64,000 nucleotides of DNA from Mangrovimonas futianensis (GTDB taxonomy: Bacteria; Bacteroidota; Bacteroidia; Flavobacteriales; Flavobacteriaceae), in contig NZ_JAJJNF010000005.1 of assembly GCF_021245805.1 (NCBI RefSeq), positions 124,001 to 188,000 on the forward strand. Reading direction: 5' to 3'. Below, in pieces: positions 45,686 through 54,818 of the stretch (positions within the stretch are counted from its first letter, which is position 1; each line of letters begins with the position of its first letter). Below the pieces are notes generated by a model. The model saw nothing but the letters and a program-made list of their open reading frames with translations, was not told the DNA's origin and ran no database searches. Both the position numbers and the translations under genes were made by a program.

Positions 45686-46998
45686 GTTTTTTGCAACTTT
45701 TTGGAATACATGTAAAAGACTCCAAATTTCAAGGCTTCAATCACGGTGGTACATAAGGCTATCCCCATGACCCCATACAATTTCATAAAAATATAGTTGA
45801 AGATAATATTTAAAAGAAGACTAATGAAAGATACAATAGCCATAAATGTATTTTTGTTGATGCCCGTTAAAAACCTCACTAATACATCTGTACATATTGA
45901 AAATGGAAGTGCCAAAAAGTAAACAATTTGAATCAAGCCTACTGTATTGGTGTCATTGGCGGTAAAGGCGCCTCTTTCAAATAAAATTTCGATAACAAAA
46001 TAGGATAGGAAACATAGAGGAATGATTACTACTAAAATGCCTCCAAACAAAACCTTTATGATGGTATACAGTCTTTCATAAGCAGTTTCTTTATTGTATA
46101 AAATGAGTTTTGAAAAATAGGGAAGAAGGACATTTCCTAGCGCCACAATAGCTATCGCCGAAATAAAGGCAGGCACTTTATAACCATAATTTAAGGCGGT
46201 AATGGAGCCTATGGCCAATTGTCCGGCAAAATACTGATCGGTAGCAGGGACCATTCCGGTTAAAAAGCTAGATGTGATTCTGGCCGGAAACTCCCTTAAC
46301 ATCATTCGGGTATTTTTACTGGTAAAATCAGGGGTTGAGAACTTGATAATACCCTTTCGTAAACTAACAATTAGGAGAAAGATAAATTCAGCAAAAGAAC
46401 CTAATAGCATACCAACTGCCAGCACGCGTTCTTGCAATATATTTTGAAAGCCCAAAAGACAAACAAGCATCAATATGGATGTCAGAATGGGGTAGACAGA
46501 GGAGTATTTAAACTCGTCAAAAATATTTAGAATACCACTTAGAAGGGCATTTAATCCCCAGATGACTAAACAAGGGGCTAGATAATAAAATTGAATCTTA
46601 ACCAAGCCGTAATAGGATTCTGTATGGTCTGGAAAGAAAATATCTAAGTAAAAGTCTGTGAAAAAAAAGGAAATAAGGGTAAAAATGAGTCCAAGGCCAA
46701 TGGTTATAACAAAACTCACTGTTTGAAATGAGGCGGCTTCTTTTTTTTCTTTTAATTCTGCAATGTAATTTGGAATAAAAACCGATTTGAAAGAAATTAA
46801 AAATACTTGGTTAATCAGGCCAGGAATCAACAAAGCGATATAAAAAGTATCCAGTAACTCTGAAAGACCAAACTCCTCTGCAACTTTTACTTCTTTGTAA
46901 AACCCAACAAATTTTACCAAAATGGTAATGATGGCAACTACAGCAATGTTAGAAACCGTTTTATTCTGGATTATTTTATTAATTTGATTTTTCAACAT
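45682..46998 (-). CDS. MurJ/MVF-type flippase, probable Wzx role
   Basis: A 438-residue membrane protein with 12-13 hydrophobic segments. FYKEVKVAEEFGLSE near the N terminus and ERGAFTANDT in the second half match the MurJ/MVF family (lipid II flippase) better than classic Wzx. In a locus with Wzy, Wzc and an initiating transferase, it most likely flips the undecaprenyl-linked repeat. A direct role in peptidoglycan is less likely here because a housekeeping MurJ is expected elsewhere. Confidence 0.82.
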   Translation of the reverse strand: MLKNQINKIIQNKTVSNIAVVAIITILVKFVGFYKEVKVAEEFGLSELLDTFYIALLIPGLINQVFLISFKSVFIPNYIAELKEKKEAASFQTVSFVITIGLGLIFTLISFFFTDFYLDIFFPDHTESYYGLVKIQFYYLAPCLVIWGLNALLSGILNIFDEFKYSSVYPILTSILMLVCLLGFQNILQERVLAVGMLLGSFAEFIFLLIVSLRKGIIKFSTPDFTSKNTRMMLREFPARITSSFLTGMVPATDQYFAGQLAIGSITALNYGYKVPAFISAIAIVALGNVLLPYFSKLILYNKETAYERLYTIIKVLFGGILVVIIPLCFLSYFVIEILFERGAFTANDTNTVGLIQIVYFLALPFSICTDVLVRFLTGINKNTFMAIVSFISLLLNIIFNYIFMKLYGVMGIALCTTVIEALKFGVFYMYSKKLQKT

Positions 46999-47003
46999 GA
47001 AAA

Positions 47004-47969
47004 CTATTCTCTAGTAATAACAATGTTTTTGATGGGCCAAACCATATTAAAAACAGCCTTGAATAAAGGACTTTCAATAGATTGATTGTAGTCTTTTCTT
47101 TTATAGGGCAGGTATTTTGAGGCTAGCAATAAATAATAAATCCACTTTAAAAAAAGTTTGGGATTTTTATTGAAATCTTTTTGAAACCAATTGAGAATTC
47201 CAAGGGCATATACTGCTAATCCCAATGGATTATTTTTTCTTGTTCCACTTGAAATATTTTGGTCATTCTCGTCTATGTAATAAGTCCTTAAAAAATCATT
47301 GAAATAATAAGTGTCATAATTGAGTTTAGAAAGAAAACACCAAAGAACACCTTCTGGGATATAACCTTGACTATATAATTTTGTGCTTAGTTCGATATTT
47401 CTTAAAATACTGGTTTTTACCAATCCCCATTTTTCTTTTTGATACTTTTCGTCTAGCATATTCTTGAAAGTGGAACTGTAGTAAGGATCTGTTTCGAAAG
47501 TATCCCCAACAGGATTTCCAAATTGATCTTTACACATACAGGTCATGCTACTAACTCGAGGTTTTATGTTATCGGGTATTTCCTGGTATCTCGAGTTAAA
47601 TACTTCAAGAGAGTTATCTTCACATTCATCATCAGAATCGAGTGTTAAAAACAGTTCGCCCTTAGCTAATGAAAAACCTTGAATGAGGCATGCCATTTTA
47701 TGGCGATTGGTCTCATTGTTAACATAGTTCACCGGAAAGTTTGCGGATTTAATAAGTTCCCTAATGACTTCATCTGAATTGTCTTTAGAGCCATCATTGA
47801 TAATTAAAAGCTCAAAGTCTTTGAATGTTTGATTTTTGAGGGAATCAAAAACTCTATGAACAGTTTTCGCTCTATTGTAAACTGGTGTGAACACTGTGAA
47901 TTTATACAAAAATTCATCCTGCTTTTGATTCTCGCTATATGTGGGTAATAATGTTCTTAAATCCATCAT
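47004..47969 (-). CDS. Glycosyltransferase family 2
   Basis: A 321-residue GT-A enzyme with FTPVYNRAKTVHRVFDSL, the NDGSKDNS donor-binding motif and the DxD-type LDSDDE. The C-terminal half is a helical region with hydrophobic stretches. It overlaps the GT4 gene by four bases. Confidence 0.9.
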   Translation of the reverse strand: MMDLRTLLPTYSENQKQDEFLYKFTVFTPVYNRAKTVHRVFDSLKNQTFKDFELLIINDGSKDNSDEVIRELIKSANFPVNYVNNETNRHKMACLIQGFSLAKGELFLTLDSDDECEDNSLEVFNSRYQEIPDNIKPRVSSMTCMCKDQFGNPVGDTFETDPYYSSTFKNMLDEKYQKEKWGLVKTSILRNIELSTKLYSQGYIPEGVLWCFLSKLNYDTYYFNDFLRTYYIDENDQNISSGTRKNNPLGLAVYALGILNWFQKDFNKNPKLFLKWIYYLLLASKYLPYKRKDYNQSIESPLFKAVFNMVWPIKNIVITRE

Positions 47970-49075
47970 TTCAAGGTGTTTTCAATTAAATCTTCCCATT
48001 TTTTTAAGGCGATATCTGGCATGAACCGGTTTACGGATACGCTGGCAGCTCTTCCTAATTGATTTCTTAAATCTGAATTGTTCATTAATCGATTTAATTC
48101 ATCGATCAATTTTTGTTCATCGTTTGTAGGTATTAAAATGCCATTATGGTTATTGACGATCAATTCATTAGGCCCGGAAGGACAATCAGTTGAAATACAT
48201 GGCATTTCAAAATACATGGCTTCAATCAAGACGTTGGGAGAGCCCTCAAAATTTGAAGTTAAAATAAAAATGCCTTCTTGACTTAAAAAAGGAGAAACAT
48301 CCTTTATGGCTCCTAAAAAAGAAACTTGGGACTCAATTTTTAATGTATAGGATAGTTCTTTATAATAATCTAAAAGACTGCCCGAACCAATGATCAATAA
48401 TTCCCAGTCCTTGTGGTTTAATTTACTAAATGCCCGTAAAAGAAGTTCTTGGTTTTTTTGAGATTCCAATCTTCCAATGCTCAAAATAGAATTGTTCCTT
48501 TTTAATGCTACGTTTTTTTTACTAATTAAATGCTCTGAAAGGGGGTTTTCAATAATTTTCAACTTATTGTCTTTCAATGACCTCTTAAAGTAATTTTTAA
48601 TTTCCTCAGTTTGAACTACTAAAATGGTTGTGTACTTATAACTATGTCTCACCAAGAATTGCCAGGGTTTGTTTAAGGCGTATTTTGGATGAATACGTTC
48701 ACTTATTATCGACGGAATGTTTAATATCTTCGACAAAATAACCGTATAGAAATTAGCCGTGGTGGTGAAACTAAGTATTAAATCGGCATTTATGTCTGAA
48801 ACTTTACGTTTTAGACGGCTAAATAATTGAAAATGAATTTTTAAGGACGTTAGCCTATTGACATTTGATCGATATTCTTCAAGACAATAGTTAACTTTAA
48901 TTGAAGGATGTAGATCATAAAATATCAAATCTTTATAGAGGGTAAAAATGTATATATTATATCTGTTTGCCAAGTGGTTAGCAATATTGGAAAACACACG
49001 TTCTGCACCACCTGGGGTAAGACTGGGTATGACTAATGCCAATGTAGGCTTTTTTATAGGTTGGTTTTGGGTCAT
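47966..49075 (-). CDS. Glycosyltransferase family 4, first gene of the locus
   Basis: A 369-residue GT-B enzyme: TPGGAERVFSNIA at the N terminus and TSNFEGSPNVLIEAMYFEMP as donor motif. It is the first gene of the 49.1-29.3 kb minus-strand run. Upstream, an inverted repeat (49081-49095) lies six bases before the ATG, with no TAnnTTTG box close by, so the locus promoter is unidentified. Confidence 0.88.
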   Translation of the reverse strand: MTQNQPIKKPTLALVIPSLTPGGAERVFSNIANHLANRYNIYIFTLYKDLIFYDLHPSIKVNYCLEEYRSNVNRLTSLKIHFQLFSRLKRKVSDINADLILSFTTTANFYTVILSKILNIPSIISERIHPKYALNKPWQFLVRHSYKYTTILVVQTEEIKNYFKRSLKDNKLKIIENPLSEHLISKKNVALKRNNSILSIGRLESQKNQELLLRAFSKLNHKDWELLIIGSGSLLDYYKELSYTLKIESQVSFLGAIKDVSPFLSQEGIFILTSNFEGSPNVLIEAMYFEMPCISTDCPSGPNELIVNNHNGILIPTNDEQKLIDELNRLMNNSDLRNQLGRAASVSVNRFMPDIALKKWEDLIENTLK

Positions 49076-49149
49076 TGTTTCGCTTTTAAAAAGCTAAAAC
49101 TAAATTAGTTAAATATGGAATATTGTTCCTAATTATTTAGATAAAAAAC

Positions 49150-49157
49150 TATATTTG
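49150..49157 (+). promoter_or_regulatory. -7 box (TATATTTG) upstream of the leader RNA
   Basis: TATATTTG with a TTG at 49123-49125 and a slightly long 24-base spacer. The transcript should begin at about 49163, 290 bases before the ATG at 49453, an unusually long leader for this genome, where most boxes are 10-40 bases from the start. Confidence 0.55.
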
Positions 49158-49162
49158 CACCC

Positions 49163-49406
49163 CGAATGACTTCAATAAGGTCTTATTCCCATTTTGAATC
49201 TTCAATTATCCTTTAAAAGTAGAAAAACCGCTACATTTCTGCTTATAATGGATGTGCAATATCCTCTCTGAAAAAAAATATCCGACGAAATACGTAACTA
49301 TACGATTAAGAGGTTGTTAAATCCTACAAAATACACTAAAAGTAGGAATTAACTTGTTTAATTGATGTAGTTCGTCGAATAAGTTTAAACCTCTTATTTT
49401 TTTTTT
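49163..49406 (+). ncRNA. Candidate structured leader/attenuator or small RNA
   Basis: Downstream of the -7 box at 49150 lies about 240 nt with no long frame. Three pairings are visible. A: CGACGAA 49283-49289 with TTCGTCG 49371-49377. B: TAAGAGGTT 49307-49315 with AACCTCTTA 49388-49396, extended by TAAA/TTTA after a two-base bulge. C: TCCTAC 49322-49327 with GTAGGA 49342-49347. Pairing B ends directly in ten T (49397-49406), a terminator-like end. A and B cross (A, B, A', B'), so they are either a pseudoknot or mutually exclusive. That fits an attenuator of the surface-protein gene, or a separate small RNA that ends at 49406. I do not recognise an Rfam class. Confidence 0.42.
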
Positions 49407-49452
49407 AAGTCGTTTAATAGTTTAGCCTCGATTAATAGCAAAATCCCCGAGA

Positions 49453-52400
49453 ATGAATGTAACTGTATGGATTAAATTCCTATGCTCTAGGAATTTATAT
49501 GTTGTCTTGAGTCTATTCTTAACTTTAAACCTACTTTCTCAAAATTATCCGCCTCAGGAAAATTTGAACAATATTGATTATTCTGCTTATCAAGCCCCTA
49601 GTTCTAGTTTACCAGGTTACTTATCAGAAGTGACCGGTAGTACTTACGGAAATTCAATTACAAGGGTAAGTGACAAAGGAGTTTTTGGAACAACCTCAGC
49701 AAGATTGCGACATAATTATGCCGTAGATCAGGTTTGGAACTCTGATGGATCGCTGATTAAATTGGCAGGATATCCAGCAGCCATTTTAGATGGCGAAACT
49801 TATGAATTTTTATATTGGGCTAATATTCCTTCTTATGGAAGATGGAGTAATACACAACCCAATATTATTTATGGTACTTCTGGTAATAAGTTTGTTCAGT
49901 ATAATGTAAGTACAGATCAAACAACTGTATTACATACCTTTTCTAATTATTCAAGTATTGATTTTGGATATGGTGAAGGAACCCAAGATAACAATGACCA
50001 ATACGTTGGACTTATTGGGAATGGAAACACTCTTATTGTTTACGACATCCAAAATGATAACGTAGTCGGAACCAAAAATATTCCAGATGGTGATTTGGAT
50101 TGGTTTAGTGTTAGTTCCTTAGGAAATTATGCCATAGCTTCTTGGCGTCCTGATGGTAGCGGTACCACTCAAGGAATGAAAAGATATAACATAGATATGA
50201 CCAATGAAACCCATATTTATGATTATACGGCCCATGGTGATTTCGGAATTGATGCTAGTGGTAATGAGGTTTTTGTTCAATATGGAAATGATTCCACTTG
50301 GAATGATGAATACTACTTAGTGATGATTAAGTTTAGCAATGCCCAAATCACGCCTCTTTATTATTACCCACAATCTATTCATGGTGAGTCAGGTATTTGG
50401 GGAGGACATATTTCCTGTAGAAATATCAATAGACCAGGTTGGGCCTATGTTTCAGAGGGTTGTTGTACCGATCATCCGACCGCTTCAAGAGAAATTTTTG
50501 CAATAAAATTAGATGCTTCTAATACGGTTGAGAGATATGCAAAACATCATTCAGACTATGATTCTGGATATGGCCATGAGTCGATGGCGGTTCCAAATAG
50601 AAATGGAACTAAAGTAATTTTTGCAAGTAATTGGAATAATTCTGGTCTAATGAATGATGCTAATCCTCCTGCTTGGATTGTTTCTGTGCCACAGGCTGGT
50701 TCAACACCAACTGTTGTAGCTTCAGCTGGCGAAGATGTGGATATTTGTGAAGGCGGAACCACAACCTTAACGGCGAATGGAGGTAGTTCTTATGTTTGGA
50801 GTACAGGTGCTACTTCACAAAGTATTGAGGTTTCACCCGATGAAACTACGGTGTATTCTGTGACTGTTTCTCAGGGTGGTGTTTCTGACTCTGATGAAGT
50901 ACAAGTAACTGTTAATCCGTTACCAACGGCAAATGCAGGAGAAGGTGTAACCATCTGTGAAGGTGAATCCGTTTCTATTACGGCAACAGGCGGTAACTCA
51001 TATGAGTGGAGTAATGGATCGACAAATGCTACTACAACTGTAAGTCCAAATAGTACTACTACGTATACTGTAACTGTAGTTGAGAATGGATGTAGTAGTG
51101 AAGATGAAATAACAGTAACCGTAAATCCATTACCTGAAATTAATTTAGGTTCAGATATTACTATTGAACAAGGGGAAACGGCAAATTTATCAGTGAATGC
51201 TGAAGGCTCTATTGAATGGAGTACAGGTGAAACCACCAATGAGATTGTTGTCAATCCTAATCAAACAACAACTTATGTTGTTTATGTAACTAGTAATGGT
51301 TGTACTTCAGAGGATAGTATAACAGTAAATGTAAATCAAATTCAAGTTGTTGCCTCTGCAGGTGAAAATGTTGCTATTTGTGAAGGAGGAACCACGACCT
51401 TGACAGCGAGTGGAGGAAGTTCCTACGAATGGAGTACAGGTGCCACTACCCAAAGTATTGATGTTTCTCCAGATGAAACCACTGTTTATACAGTAATTGT
51501 TTCTGAAGGAAGTGTGTCAGATTCGGCTGAAGTACAAGTAACGGTAAACGCCTTACCAACAGCCGATGCAGGATCAGATGTGAGCATGGAGGTAGGATCC
51601 ACAGTTGTGTTGACCGCAACGGGTGGTGAGAGCTATCAGTGGAGCAACGGGGCAACGACCCAGAGTGTTGAGGTAAGCCCATCGGCAACTACAACCTATG
51701 AGGTAACGGTAACAACCGGCGAATGTTCTTCCACGGATTCAGTAACGGTTACAGTGACCCAACCAGAGACACCAGAATTGGTTGTATCTGCAGGAGATGA
51801 TGTAACCATCTGTGAGGGAAGTACTGCTGTATTGACCGCATCAGAAGGAGAGAGCTATCAGTGGAACAATGGTGCCACTACCCAAAGTATTGAGGTATCA
51901 CCAAATACCACTACAGAATATACAGTGACCGTGAGCCAAGGTGAGCAGAGCGGAAGCGCCAGTGTGACTGTCAACGTTAATGCTTTACCAACAGCAGATG
52001 CAGGATCAGATGTGAGTATGGAGGTAGGATCCACAGTTGTGTTGACCGCAACGGGTGGTGAGAGCTATCAGTGGAGCAACGGGGCAACGACCCAGAGTGT
52101 TGAGGTAAGCCCATCGGCAACTACAACCTATGAGGTAACGGTAACAACCGGCGAATGTTCTTCCACGGATTCAGTAACGGTTACAGTGACCCAACCAGAG
52201 ACACCAGAATTGGTTGTATCTGCAGGAGATGATGTAACCATCTGTGAAGGAAGTACTGCTGTGTTGACCGCATCAGAAGGAGAGAGCTATCAGTGGAACA
52301 ATGGTGCCACTACCCAAAGTATTGAGGTATCACCAAATACCACTACAGAATATACAGTGACCGTGAGCCAAGGTGAGCAGAGCGGAAGCGCCAGTGTGAC

Positions 52401-53139
52401 TGTCAACGTCAATGCCTTACCAACTGCTGATGCAGGAACAGATGTGAGTATGGAAGTAGGATCCACCGTTGTGTTGACCGCAACCGGTGGTGAGAGCTAT
52501 CAGTGGAGCAACGGGGCAACGACCCAAAGTATTGAGGTGAGTCCATCGGCAACCACGACCTATGAGGTAACGGTAACAACCGGCGAATGTACTTCAATAG
52601 ATAGTGTAATTGTTAATGTAGTTCCTTTAGTGAATGCATATGCAGGAGAAGATGAAGAAATTTGTTTGGGAGAAAGTGTTGAATTATTTGCGGAAGGTGG
52701 ACTAACTTATCTTTGGAGCAATGGTGCGACAACACAAAGCATAGATGTAAGTCCAGATGAAACTACAGAATATTTTGTGGTAGTGTCAAATGGGATTAAT
52801 TCTCAAACCGATAGTGTTATGGTTTTGGTGGATCAGGATTGTAACAACTTAGGTAGTGGTTCGGACTCTGGAGAACAAAATTATGCTTTTGATTTTTCAG
52901 TATTTCCTAATCCTACAAAGAACTTTATTCATATTAAAGTGAGAGGAGGCGCTGAAAGAATTACGGCCATTTACCTTCACGATATGATGGGGAATATTTT
53001 AATTAATGAAGCTATAAACGCAACTTCAAGTACTTTCAATAAAAAATATGATTTGAGTCATTTTCAAAATGGTATGTATGTATTAACCATAAAACAAGGA
53101 GGGAACTCTTATACGAAGAAAATTATTTTAAATCAGTAA
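49453..53139 (+). CDS. Type IX-secreted surface protein: propeller, ten Ig-like repeats, sorting domain
   Basis: A 1228-residue cell-surface protein. A signal peptide (about residues 1-29) is followed by a WD40-like propeller (about 30-415). Ten Ig-like domains of ~70 residues follow (about 420-1125), each with a YxWSxG...SPxxTTxYxVxV pattern. A type A T9SS C-terminal domain ends it (about 1145-1228, FSVFPNPTKN ... KKIILNQ). It should pass the type IX pore and be anchored to the outer surface or released. Domains 5-9 are encoded by near-identical 432-bp DNA repeats. A structured leader precedes it. The role is unknown; adhesion or polysaccharide binding are plausible but unproven. Confidence 0.86.
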   Translation: MNVTVWIKFLCSRNLYVVLSLFLTLNLLSQNYPPQENLNNIDYSAYQAPSSSLPGYLSEVTGSTYGNSITRVSDKGVFGTTSARLRHNYAVDQVWNSDGSLIKLAGYPAAILDGETYEFLYWANIPSYGRWSNTQPNIIYGTSGNKFVQYNVSTDQTTVLHTFSNYSSIDFGYGEGTQDNNDQYVGLIGNGNTLIVYDIQNDNVVGTKNIPDGDLDWFSVSSLGNYAIASWRPDGSGTTQGMKRYNIDMTNETHIYDYTAHGDFGIDASGNEVFVQYGNDSTWNDEYYLVMIKFSNAQITPLYYYPQSIHGESGIWGGHISCRNINRPGWAYVSEGCCTDHPTASREIFAIKLDASNTVERYAKHHSDYDSGYGHESMAVPNRNGTKVIFASNWNNSGLMNDANPPAWIVSVPQAGSTPTVVASAGEDVDICEGGTTTLTANGGSSYVWSTGATSQSIEVSPDETTVYSVTVSQGGVSDSDEVQVTVNPLPTANAGEGVTICEGESVSITATGGNSYEWSNGSTNATTTVSPNSTTTYTVTVVENGCSSEDEITVTVNPLPEINLGSDITIEQGETANLSVNAEGSIEWSTGETTNEIVVNPNQTTTYVVYVTSNGCTSEDSITVNVNQIQVVASAGENVAICEGGTTTLTASGGSSYEWSTGATTQSIDVSPDETTVYTVIVSEGSVSDSAEVQVTVNALPTADAGSDVSMEVGSTVVLTATGGESYQWSNGATTQSVEVSPSATTTYEVTVTTGECSSTDSVTVTVTQPETPELVVSAGDDVTICEGSTAVLTASEGESYQWNNGATTQSIEVSPNTTTEYTVTVSQGEQSGSASVTVNVNALPTADAGSDVSMEVGSTVVLTATGGESYQWSNGATTQSVEVSPSATTTYEVTVTTGECSSTDSVTVTVTQPETPELVVSAGDDVTICEGSTAVLTASEGESYQWNNGATTQSIEVSPNTTTEYTVTVSQGEQSGSASVTVNVNALPTADAGTDVSMEVGSTVVLTATGGESYQWSNGATTQSIEVSPSATTTYEVTVTTGECTSIDSVIVNVVPLVNAYAGEDEEICLGESVELFAEGGLTYLWSNGATTQSIDVSPDETTEYFVVVSNGINSQTDSVMVLVDQDCNNLGSGSDSGEQNYAFDFSVFPNPTKNFIHIKVRGGAERITAIYLHDMMGNILINEAINATSSTFNKKYDLSHFQNGMYVLTIKQGGNSYTKKIILNQ
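51553..52599 (+). repeat. 432-bp tandem repeats, about 2.4 copies
   Basis: Two consecutive 432-bp units (each two Ig-like domains, 144 codons; starts at about 51553 and 51985) differ by only a handful of bases. A third, partial unit (from about 52417) is slightly more diverged and ends near 52599. The shared block is visibly richer in G and C than the flanking Ig-like DNA. The identity at synonymous positions suggests recent duplication or gene conversion. Copy number may be under-called in a short-read assembly. Confidence 0.88.
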
Positions 53140-53162
53140 AAGAATTTTAGAAGTAAAATAAG

Positions 53163-53195
53163 AAAGGGAGCATATCGCTCCCTTTTCTATTTTTT
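53163..53195. terminator. Intrinsic terminator between convergent genes
   Basis: A 9-bp perfect stem (53163-53171 with 53177-53185), loop ATATC, followed on the plus strand by T, CTA and TTTTTT. It lies between the surface-protein stop and the minus-strand 118-aa gene, whose stop codon is at 53187-53189 within the tail. Confidence 0.82.
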
Positions 53196-53543
53196 ATAGG
53201 AAAGAATTGAAACTAAACTGTCACAATTTTCGACCATGATTTCTTTCTCTTCAAACTTAATCTTATAAACACCACAAGGTTCTTTTCTTGGTTCGCTTTC
53301 AGAAAAAACAATATCTCCTTGTTGCAAAACGGAGGAAATGTCTAGACTGTCAATGGAACCAGAACCAATTTGTGATTGAATGATCTCGGAATATTTTAAA
53401 GGCTTTGATTGTATGTTTTTTTTAACTCTGGCTTCGGGACCGTAATCACAGGATACCTTCTTTCCACTTAAGAAGAAGGCCAAAAGAATGAGGCCAATTG
53501 AAAATCCTCCCAAGTAATACCCCAGACGATGTATGAATTTCAT
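53187..53543 (-). CDS. Membrane-anchored protein, possibly DUF4258
   Basis: A 118-residue protein with a single N-terminal hydrophobic segment (about residues 8-26) and a small soluble domain with a conserved-looking CDYGPEARV motif and two late cysteines. I recall similar flavobacterial proteins under DUF4258, but this is from memory. It lies 15 bases after the alanine-dehydrogenase-like gene. Confidence 0.65.
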   Translation of the reverse strand: MKFIHRLGYYLGGFSIGLILLAFFLSGKKVSCDYGPEARVKKNIQSKPLKYSEIIQSQIGSGSIDSLDISSVLQQGDIVFSESEPRKEPCGVYKIKFEEKEIMVENCDSLVSILSYKK

Positions 53544-53558
53544 TAAAAATGAATTAGA

Positions 53559-54758
53559 TTAAAAAATAAGAAGGTTGATATCGCTGTGTTTTAAATCAAA
53601 CCATTCTCCTACGGCTTTATTTGTTAAAATGCCGTGGTAAAAATACAATCCATTTTTCAAACCTTTGTCAAATCTTAATGAATTTTCCAGACCTCCATCA
53701 TCGGCAATTTTCAATAAATAAGGCGTAAACATGTTACTGATTGAAATAGAGGCTGTTCTCGAAAATCTGGCCGGGATATTAGGAACACAATAGTGTACGA
53801 CGCCATGCTTAGTAAATGTTGGGGTTTTATGTGTGGTTACTTCACTAGTTTCAACACAACCACCCATGTCAATACTAACATCAATAATAACAGAGCCAGG
53901 TTTCATGCATTCAACCATTGTTTCTGTAACTAAAATAGGTGAACGATCCTTACCTCTTACGGCGCCAATAACAACGTCACAGCGTTTAAGTGCTTTTAAT
54001 AAATTTTTAGGCTGAAGTGTGGATGTAAAAAGAGGTCTGCCTAAATTGGTTTGAATACCTCGTAGTCTAGTGATGGAATTGTCAAAGATTTTGATGTTTG
54101 CACCCAGTCCCATAGCACTTCGAGCAGCAAACTCACCAACAGTTCCTGCACCCAAAATGACAACTTCAATAGGTGGTACACCACTAACATTCCCAAACAT
54201 TAAACCGTTACCATCATTAACATTACTTAATAATTCAGCAGCTATCAATACAGAAGCAGTTCCAGCTATTTCGCTTAATGATTTAACAGCAGGATAAGCG
54301 CCATCTTCATCTTTTATAAATTCAAATGCTAAAGCAGTAACTCTTTTAGAAGCTAGGACCTCAAAATATTTTTTGCTTTGAGTTTTTAATTGCAAAGCTG
54401 AAATTAAAATAGATTGGGGATTAATCAGTTTTATTTGCTCTAGGGTAGGGGGTTCTATCTTTAAAATTATAGGGCATCCGTAGACTTTGGCTTGATCATT
54501 TGTTATTTCTGCTCCGGCTTCTGAATAATCAGTATCAGTAAAATTGGCGCCAAACCCAGCGCCAGACTCAATTAAAACTCTGTGGCCATTGTTTATTAAT
54601 GCTGAAACGGCATCAGGGGTTAAGCAGACACGTTTTTCTTGGTAGGCCGTTTCCTTTGGAATACCAATAAAGAGGGCACTTTTATGTTTAAGAATTTCTA
54701 AAGTTTCCTCTTGGGGTATGAGTTCGTGTTTAGAAAATGGCGAAAAAGATTTTGACAT
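53559..54758 (-). CDS. Alanine dehydrogenase-like oxidoreductase, catalytic His replaced
   Basis: A 399-residue protein of the alanine dehydrogenase/transhydrogenase-alpha family. The N-terminal GIPKETAYQEKRVCLTP keeps the substrate arginine, ILKIEPP keeps the catalytic lysine, and the NAD motif GAGTVGEFAARSAMGLGA is intact. Where typical alanine dehydrogenases have the catalytic histidine (YLHLA), this one has ALQLKT, with Gln. It also has ~25 extra N-terminal residues. Whether it oxidises alanine is therefore doubtful. It is the middle gene of a three-gene minus-strand operon. Confidence 0.8.
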   Translation of the reverse strand: MSKSFSPFSKHELIPQEETLEILKHKSALFIGIPKETAYQEKRVCLTPDAVSALINNGHRVLIESGAGFGANFTDTDYSEAGAEITNDQAKVYGCPIILKIEPPTLEQIKLINPQSILISALQLKTQSKKYFEVLASKRVTALAFEFIKDEDGAYPAVKSLSEIAGTASVLIAAELLSNVNDGNGLMFGNVSGVPPIEVVILGAGTVGEFAARSAMGLGANIKIFDNSITRLRGIQTNLGRPLFTSTLQPKNLLKALKRCDVVIGAVRGKDRSPILVTETMVECMKPGSVIIDVSIDMGGCVETSEVTTHKTPTFTKHGVVHYCVPNIPARFSRTASISISNMFTPYLLKIADDGGLENSLRFDKGLKNGLYFYHGILTNKAVGEWFDLKHSDINLLIF

Positions 54759-54818
54759 GATAGCTTAATAAAATAAAAGTCAAAATACAATTAAATTTTG
54801 AAAGTAAATAGGCCGTAA

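Noticed and set aside
29325..49075. Polysaccharide locus as a recent horizontal island with mobile ends
   Set aside because: No integrase, IS, tRNA or direct repeats at either edge; the locus type is variable, but transfer cannot be shown from this window.
51553..52599. Repeat array resembling CRISPR or transposon repeats
   Set aside because: The repeats are 432 bp, in frame, and encode two Ig-like domains of a longer protein with no spacers or transposase.
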